Shown here one piece after another: positions 6,001-8,588 of a stretch of DNA of 8,588 nucleotides (within the stretch, counting starts at the first letter, position 1; each line of letters begins with the position of its first letter). Position numbers and translations under genes: made by a program. Source of the DNA: DATKKX01 sp035542775 (GTDB lineage: Bacteria > Planctomycetota > Phycisphaerae > UBA1845 > UTPLA1); assembly GCA_035542775.1 (NCBI GenBank), contig DATKKX010000074.1:1-8588 (forward strand). The letters run 5' to 3'. The notes under the pieces were generated by a model that had not been told where the DNA came from, made no database searches, and saw only the letters and a program-made list of their open reading frames with translations.

Positions 6001-8548
6001 TGCGAACATCATCATCAACTGCGGTGGCCCGCAGGGTCATGACTGCAACGGAAACCTGATTCCTGACGACTGCGACATCATGTACTGCCCGCCGGGCGTG
6101 CTGTGGTGCGCGGATTGCAATGGGAACGGGTATCCCGATATTTGCGATCCTGACTGCGACGGCGACGGCATTCCTGACGAGTGCGTGATCGCCAACTGCC
6201 CGCCGGGCGACCCGAGCTGCGCCGATTGCGACGGGAACAAGATTCCCGACGCGTGCGACATCGCTCATTGCGATCCGGAAGACAACTTCTGCCAGGATTG
6301 CAACGGCAATGGCGTGCCCGATGGCTGCGACATCGCGAGCGGCCTGAGCAACGACTGCAACGACAACGGTGTCCCGGATGAGTGCGAGAGCCTGGCCGAC
6401 TGCAACGGCGACGGCATTCCGGATATTTGCGATCCGGACTGCAACGGCAACGGCATCTCCGACGTCTGCGATATCCTGTTCTGCGACGGTTCCTACTGGT
6501 GCCTGGACTGCCAGCCTGACGGAATTCCGGATGGCTGCCAGCTTGGCGCAGGCCTCCGCGGCGTCGTCTATGACGGCACGCCTGGAACGGGTGCGCCTCC
6601 GGCGGACCTTGGGCCGTACACCATGACGCCCTTCCCGCCAGACCCGCGACCGAACAATCAGGTCGTCGCGGACATTCCCGTGCCGGCTGCGTCCGGCCTC
6701 ACGGGTGCCATCGGCATCGTGCCGAACCCGACCAAGACCGTCATCGGTCAAGGTTGGGCGAGCTGGAGCCATGGCTACACGGGCGACGTGTACTACTACT
6801 ACTCGGATCCGGGTCCCGTCACGTTCACGATGCCGGAGAAGACCGGCGCGGTGTATTTCTACATCGAGCCGAACATGTTCACCCCGGCCTACAACGTAAC
6901 GTGCGTGGCCAACCTGGGTCTGCCGAGTGAGACCTCTTCTGGCCCAGTCCCAGTGCTCGGCCAGGGTGGTGCCGCTTACTTCGGGTTCTATGGTACTGGC
7001 ACTACTCAGATTGTGACCGTCACGGTCACGGTCGATCCCGGCGCGAGTGGCTGGGCTTCCGGCGAGTTCGGCATTGCCAAGGCGAACCTCGGCGCTGACT
7101 GCAACGGCAACCTCATCCCGGATTTCTGCGATATTCGGGATTGCGCTACGTGGCCGCCAGAGGATCAGTGGAAGTGCTCGGACTGCAACGAGAACGGCAT
7201 TCCGGATGCATGCGAACCGGATTGCAACAACGACCGCGTTCCGGATGACTGCGACATTGCCTATGGCACGTCGCTGGATTGCAATGGCAACGGCGTTCCG
7301 GATGAGTGCGACCTTGCGTCCGGCACCAGCCAGGATTGCAATGCGAACGGCATTCCGGACGAGTGCGACATTGCGACCGGCTACAGCCATGACTGCAACA
7401 AGAACGGCATTCCGGACGAGTGCGACATTGCCAGTGGCACGAGCCAGGACTGCCAGCTTGATGGCATTCCGGACGAGTGCCAGCTGCGCGCCAAGGACAG
7501 CCGCTACGTGTACATGTACGACGATGGCTCCGATGAGAACTCGTTGGGCTGGACGGCGGGCGGTGAGCTGTGCTGGCTGCATCACTTCACGGTCCAGACC
7601 GGCGCCGAGCAGATCGACACGGTCATGACCTGCTACGGCTCAGCCCTCTATCCAGGGTCTCCTGGCGTGACGGCTGGCCAGGCGGTGCGCGTCTTCTTCT
7701 GGGCTGACTCGACTGGTACCGGCGACCCGCACAACGCGGTGTTTGTGGCCGAGTATCCGGGGATGGTCTCCGGCCTCTCGATCGACACGGACGTGCTGCA
7801 GTCGATTCCGATTGATCCGCCGATCTGTGTCGGCCCCGACGCGCCGGGGTTCGGCAACAACAGCTTCTTCATTGGCGCCTCCGTGGTCCACACCTCGGGC
7901 GGCTACCCTGCTCCGATGGACACGAACTCGTCGTCGCTGGGTCGGGCCTGGATCTGCGGCGTCCCGTCGGGCGTCTTCGATCCGCACAGCATGACCAACC
8001 TCTATAACATGGATTCCATCGGGTATCCGTGCGTCTGGCTGCTGCGCGCGAACGGTGACCTCTGCGGTCCGCCTGCCAATGACTGCAACCGGAACGGCAT
8101 CCCCGATGAGTGCGATATCCAGGATACGTTCCCTGGCGGCTTCTGCCATGGAACCACGTATCCGCCGTGCGATACCGACTACAACGGGGACGGCATACCG
8201 GATCACTGCCAGGTTTGCGGTGACTTCACCAGCACTCCTACCCCGCCGTATGGCGCGCCGGATGGTCTGGTCAATGACGCAGACTACTGGTACATCCATG
8301 ACGGCATCGGGTTCAGTGTTGGGCATCCGAAGTACGCCGAGCACATTCTGGCCGACATGGATCATGACGGCACCATCAGCCTGCAGGATTATCAGAGCTG
8401 GTTGATGTGCTATCGCATGGCCACCGGCAAGGTGTTCGTGCCGCCGACCAAGAAGCCGGCGCCCGCGCCGCAGCCCAAGCCGGTCGGTGGGAAACTTCCC
8501 ACTGGCGGGTCTGCGCTGCCTGCAGCGAGCATGAAGCTGGCTCGTTAA
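3005..8548 (+). CDS. Giant secreted multidomain Cys-rich repeat protein with C-terminal dockerin-like segment
   Basis: An 1847-residue protein with a strong ribosome binding site. Residues 1-27 are a signal peptide (MKTRKK, then a hydrophobic core ending SLAAQ). Residues 28-133 are an Ala/Pro/Gly-rich linker. Then follow globular domain A (135-335), GACC modules at 340, 386 and 536, a PPC-like beta-sandwich (422-533), another beta-sandwich (575-681, with the SYGDG-like DAYGDGTY turn), a GACC module at 683, NGIPDECDI array 1 (720-807), globular domain B (810-1008), array 2 (1013-1181), a beta-rich domain (1182-1364), array 3 (1365-1494), a beta-rich domain (1495-1692), array 4 (1693-1737), a dockerin-like segment (1738-1809) and a basic Pro/Lys-rich tail. 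Many paired cysteines and acidic loops imply disulfides and bound calcium outside the cytoplasm. A role as surface scaffold or adhesin is inferred; no catalytic residues were identified. Confidence 0.95.
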   Translation: MKTRKKVLLCCAVLLCTSALVVSLAAQGPSPGVGKLVAVRHAQVQPSEPVKPDQTGPSNTTSVVPASRNAGVAGLPPGKMREASPATSEIKATSVTAGPTAAAPAGGLKPADMVGNVPGSGAPVYTGNVITPSKGRGVGVLYAPTEPDNATFRAAVSALLGGLPCDYFDARTGTPTLAQLQNYGLVMTWVNYAYADKVGMGNVLADYVDVGGKVILGQWCYHSTQGNWLEGRIMTTAYCPVTVDSVSFTTSSYNHDGATCIYIAPNPVANFDASYRDHINSVLPIGLSDGHYQDGYIVSGYRTDMAVVYCSGHTGDDYSTGDWPMVTANIYLCGGTPLIGACCNTATGVCVDGTSPSDCLAGGQFMRWFYQEQCSELEPLCADIVGACCLETNCEMLTPYQCYLAGGQYNGDGTSCDPNPCLCADFFVTAPGSWTGTTCGAGNDCALRGTEEVIYAVTIPWAGNWIFDLCGSSFDTYMFVGTSCCGAELGFDDDSSQCGLQSYMMFSGLAAGTYYMDIEGYSGCGNYVFNVHEPMGACCLHGACIGDMSQPACTAQGGSWYGGQTCASFTCPGGCQESEIDITYVPDYWPYETSWQLVQEGTGATICVNPPMTTAFATYLTICCVTNDGCYDWNCQDAYGDGTYAPGGYEIRFNGVVVASTLGSGWYGSSTSVTQIGGCVFTGACCFAGPPYCVVVTQPECDLAGGFWLGAWTTCGPIVDCDGDGIIDSCAIGSGISQDCNENGIPDNCDIASGYSTDCQPDGIPDECQDDCNGNGIADTCDIANCDGSYWCLDCQPDGIPDGCQLGQKGRPAVGMLYAPTEPDNAAFRAAVSAIIGAPVDYFDARSGTPTVAQMQAYAAVLTWVDYAYLDQVTMGNNLADYADAGGIVILGQWCLPTAGNYLAGRIMTDPGYNPATGTYYDGSQYAGDGTECMYAGVTAFEALSYRDHISVVPGATSNGTFLDGVPAVAYWPGFVPAIYYNPGNTGDSYSTGDWAILVANIIINCGGPQGHDCNGNLIPDDCDIMYCPPGVLWCADCNGNGYPDICDPDCDGDGIPDECVIANCPPGDPSCADCDGNKIPDACDIAHCDPEDNFCQDCNGNGVPDGCDIASGLSNDCNDNGVPDECESLADCNGDGIPDICDPDCNGNGISDVCDILFCDGSYWCLDCQPDGIPDGCQLGAGLRGVVYDGTPGTGAPPADLGPYTMTPFPPDPRPNNQVVADIPVPAASGLTGAIGIVPNPTKTVIGQGWASWSHGYTGDVYYYYSDPGPVTFTMPEKTGAVYFYIEPNMFTPAYNVTCVANLGLPSETSSGPVPVLGQGGAAYFGFYGTGTTQIVTVTVTVDPGASGWASGEFGIAKANLGADCNGNLIPDFCDIRDCATWPPEDQWKCSDCNENGIPDACEPDCNNDRVPDDCDIAYGTSLDCNGNGVPDECDLASGTSQDCNANGIPDECDIATGYSHDCNKNGIPDECDIASGTSQDCQLDGIPDECQLRAKDSRYVYMYDDGSDENSLGWTAGGELCWLHHFTVQTGAEQIDTVMTCYGSALYPGSPGVTAGQAVRVFFWADSTGTGDPHNAVFVAEYPGMVSGLSIDTDVLQSIPIDPPICVGPDAPGFGNNSFFIGASVVHTSGGYPAPMDTNSSSLGRAWICGVPSGVFDPHSMTNLYNMDSIGYPCVWLLRANGDLCGPPANDCNRNGIPDECDIQDTFPGGFCHGTTYPPCDTDYNGDGIPDHCQVCGDFTSTPTPPYGAPDGLVNDADYWYIHDGIGFSVGHPKYAEHILADMDHDGTISLQDYQSWLMCYRMATGKVFVPPTKKPAPAPQPKPVGGKLPTGGSALPAASMKLAR
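3407..4009 (+). repeat. Duplicated globular domain, copy A
   Basis: Residues 135-335. The domain opens with VGVLYAPTEPDNATFRAAVS, continues through DYFDARTGTP and an LADYVDVGGKVILGQWC segment, and ends HTGDDYSTGDW. Alternating hydrophobic strands and a strand-turn before the QWC segment suggest a Rossmann- or flavodoxin-like fold such as the ThuA/class I glutamine amidotransferase-like group. This fold call is by pattern only. No complete Cys-His-Glu triad could be assigned. A diverged second copy lies at 5432-6028. Confidence 0.7.
4022..5149 (+). repeat. Four GACC cysteine modules interleaved with two beta-sandwich domains
   Basis: GACC modules begin at residues 340, 386, 536 and 683. Each has GACC, then spaced cysteines, a GG-x-[FY/W] segment and a closing cysteine pair (for example LAGGQY...GTSCDPNPC). 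This module is characteristic of Planctomycetota surface proteins. Between modules 2 and 3, residues 422-533 resemble a bacterial pre-peptidase C-terminal (PPC) domain: IFDLCGSSFDTYMFV, then GLAAGTYYMDIEGYSG. Between modules 3 and 4, residues 575-681 resemble an extracellular beta-sandwich with ETSWQL, CYDWNCQDAYGDGTY and GGYEIRFNGVVVAS. Confidence 0.7.
5162..5425 (+). repeat. NGIPDECDI repeat array 1 (5 units)
   Basis: Residues 720-807 hold five units of the form DCxxxGIPDxCxx, starting at D720 (DCDGDGIIDSCAI). The last unit is DCQPDGIPDGCQLG, where the usual DCNGNG is replaced by DCQPDG and CDI by CQL. The Asp/Asn pattern resembles thrombospondin type 3-like calcium loops, and each unit carries two cysteines. 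The array links GACC module 4 to globular domain B. Confidence 0.85.
5360..5425 (+). repeat. 66-bp direct repeat, copy 1
   Basis: Encodes CDGSYWCLDCQPDGIPDGCQ plus LG at the end of array 1. It is identical to 6482-6547 except at three third-codon positions, so both copies encode exactly the same 22 residues. Confidence 0.95.
5432..6028 (+). repeat. Duplicated globular domain, copy B
   Basis: Residues 810-1008. Aligning V138-C220 of copy A with the matching part of copy B by eye gives 61 identities over 83 columns with one gap. Shared blocks include LYAPTEPDNA, FRAAVSA, DYFDAR, ADY and VILGQWC; the C-terminal TGDxYSTGDW block is also shared. The middle part, after QWC, is much more diverged. 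Synonymous sites differ widely between copies, so the duplication is old or the DNA has diverged while the protein was conserved. C162 of copy A (LPCDYF) is V in copy B. Confidence 0.8.
6041..6547 (+). repeat. NGIPDECDI repeat array 2 (9 units)
   Basis: Residues 1013-1181 hold nine DCxxxxxPDxC units. Inter-unit spacers come in three kinds: almost none (CDP then DC), a short ASGLSN type, and a longer type with an extra cysteine pair (for example IANCPPGDPSCA). The array closes with the same DCQPDGIPDGCQLG cap as array 1 and leads into a beta-rich domain. Confidence 0.85.
6482..6547 (+). repeat. 66-bp direct repeat, copy 2
   Basis: Second copy of the 66-bp block at 5360-5425, here closing array 2. 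The three differences (GGC/GGT, GAT/GAC, CTC/CTT) are all synonymous. Confidence 0.95.
7097..7486 (+). repeat. NGIPDECDI repeat array 3 (7 units, with 57-bp tandem periodicity)
   Basis: Residues 1365-1494 hold seven units. Four consecutive units are exactly 57 bp (19 codons) each: 7220-7276, 7277-7333, 7334-7390 and 7391-7447. The last three are very alike at the DNA level, around the shared GGCATTCCGGACGAGTGCGA core. The closing unit is DCQLDGIPDECQL, again a Q-type cap. This is the most regular, and so probably the most recently expanded, array. Confidence 0.9.
8081..8215 (+). repeat. NGIPDECDI repeat array 4 (2 units)
   Basis: Residues 1693-1737 hold DCNRNGIPDECDI, a 19-residue spacer with two cysteines, and a degenerate last unit, DYNGDGIPDHCQV, in which the first cysteine has become tyrosine. 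It joins the last beta-rich domain to the dockerin-like segment. Confidence 0.8.
8216..8431 (+). other. Dockerin-like EF-hand segment of the large protein
   Basis: Residues 1738-1809. The second loop, DMDHDGTISLQD (D1784, D1786, D1788, D1795), is a canonical EF-hand loop followed by a helix YQSWLMCYRMATG. The first half (CGDF...DGLVNDADYWYIHDGIG) is longer and less regular. After it comes a basic Pro/Lys-rich tail ending KLAR. Calcium binding is likely; a cohesin partner is not visible here. Confidence 0.65.
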
Positions 8549-8564
8549 CGAGGTCCGATCATCG

Positions 8565-8588
8565 GCCGGCGCCCCAAGGGGCGCCGGC
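8565..8588 (+). terminator. GC-rich inverted repeat after the large gene, probable terminator stem
   Basis: GCCGGCGCCCC (8565-8575) and GGGGCGCCGGC (8578-8588) are perfectly complementary with AA between them; in RNA the innermost pair would open to give a CAAG loop. The stem starts 17 nt after the stop codon. The window ends at the last base of the stem, so a following T-run cannot be seen. Confidence 0.6.

Noticed and set aside
4679..7585. A 968-codon open frame on the minus strand opposite the large gene
   Set aside because: It is a mirror of the repeat arrays. The third-position GC bias and repeated codons of the plus-strand gene keep this frame open. Its translation is a low-complexity Ala/Val/Arg-rich repeat with no domain, and the plus-strand product has a signal peptide, a good ribosome binding site and recognisable modules.
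8477..8511. LPTGG near the C-terminus as a sortase signal
   Set aside because: The spacing is not LPxTG, and no hydrophobic segment follows before the end of the protein.

Overview
The window looks like part of a Planctomycetota genome, most likely a Phycisphaerae-type lineage. This rests on protein style, not on a marker gene. Three traits point there: cysteine-rich GACC modules, long arrays of DCNGNGIPDECDI-type repeats, and dockerin-like EF-hand segments of the form GDMNCDG...NGLDIQPFINALLG on secreted proteins. The coding sequence is GC-rich, with G or C favoured at third codon positions.

Layout: (1) 1-1380, minus strand, is a secreted alpha/beta hydrolase with an N-terminal dockerin-like segment. 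Its 3' end is cut by the window edge. (2) 1381-3004 is a 1.6 kb divergent intergenic region with no convincing gene. It holds a 3 x 21 bp tandem repeat just upstream of the hydrolase start, two copies in opposite orientation of a palindromic operator-like site about 850 bp apart, a nested hairpin, and a possible promoter for the right-hand gene. (3) 3005-8548, plus strand, is one very large (1847 aa) secreted mosaic protein. (4) 8565-8588 is a strong GC-rich inverted repeat after its stop codon, probably the stem of a terminator.

The large protein has, in order: signal peptide; Ala/Pro-rich linker; globular domain copy A; two GACC modules; a PPC-like beta-sandwich; a third GACC module; another beta-sandwich; a fourth GACC module; NGIPDECDI array 1; globular domain copy B (a diverged duplicate of A); array 2; a beta-rich domain; array 3; another beta-rich domain; array 4; a dockerin-like EF-hand segment; and a basic Pro/Lys-rich tail. 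It looks like a calcium- and disulfide-stabilised extracellular scaffold or adhesin. No catalytic function could be assigned.

The two genes are divergent, both products are predicted to be exported, and both carry dockerin-like calcium-binding segments. That fits two envelope or extracellular proteins, but nothing visible proves that they work together.
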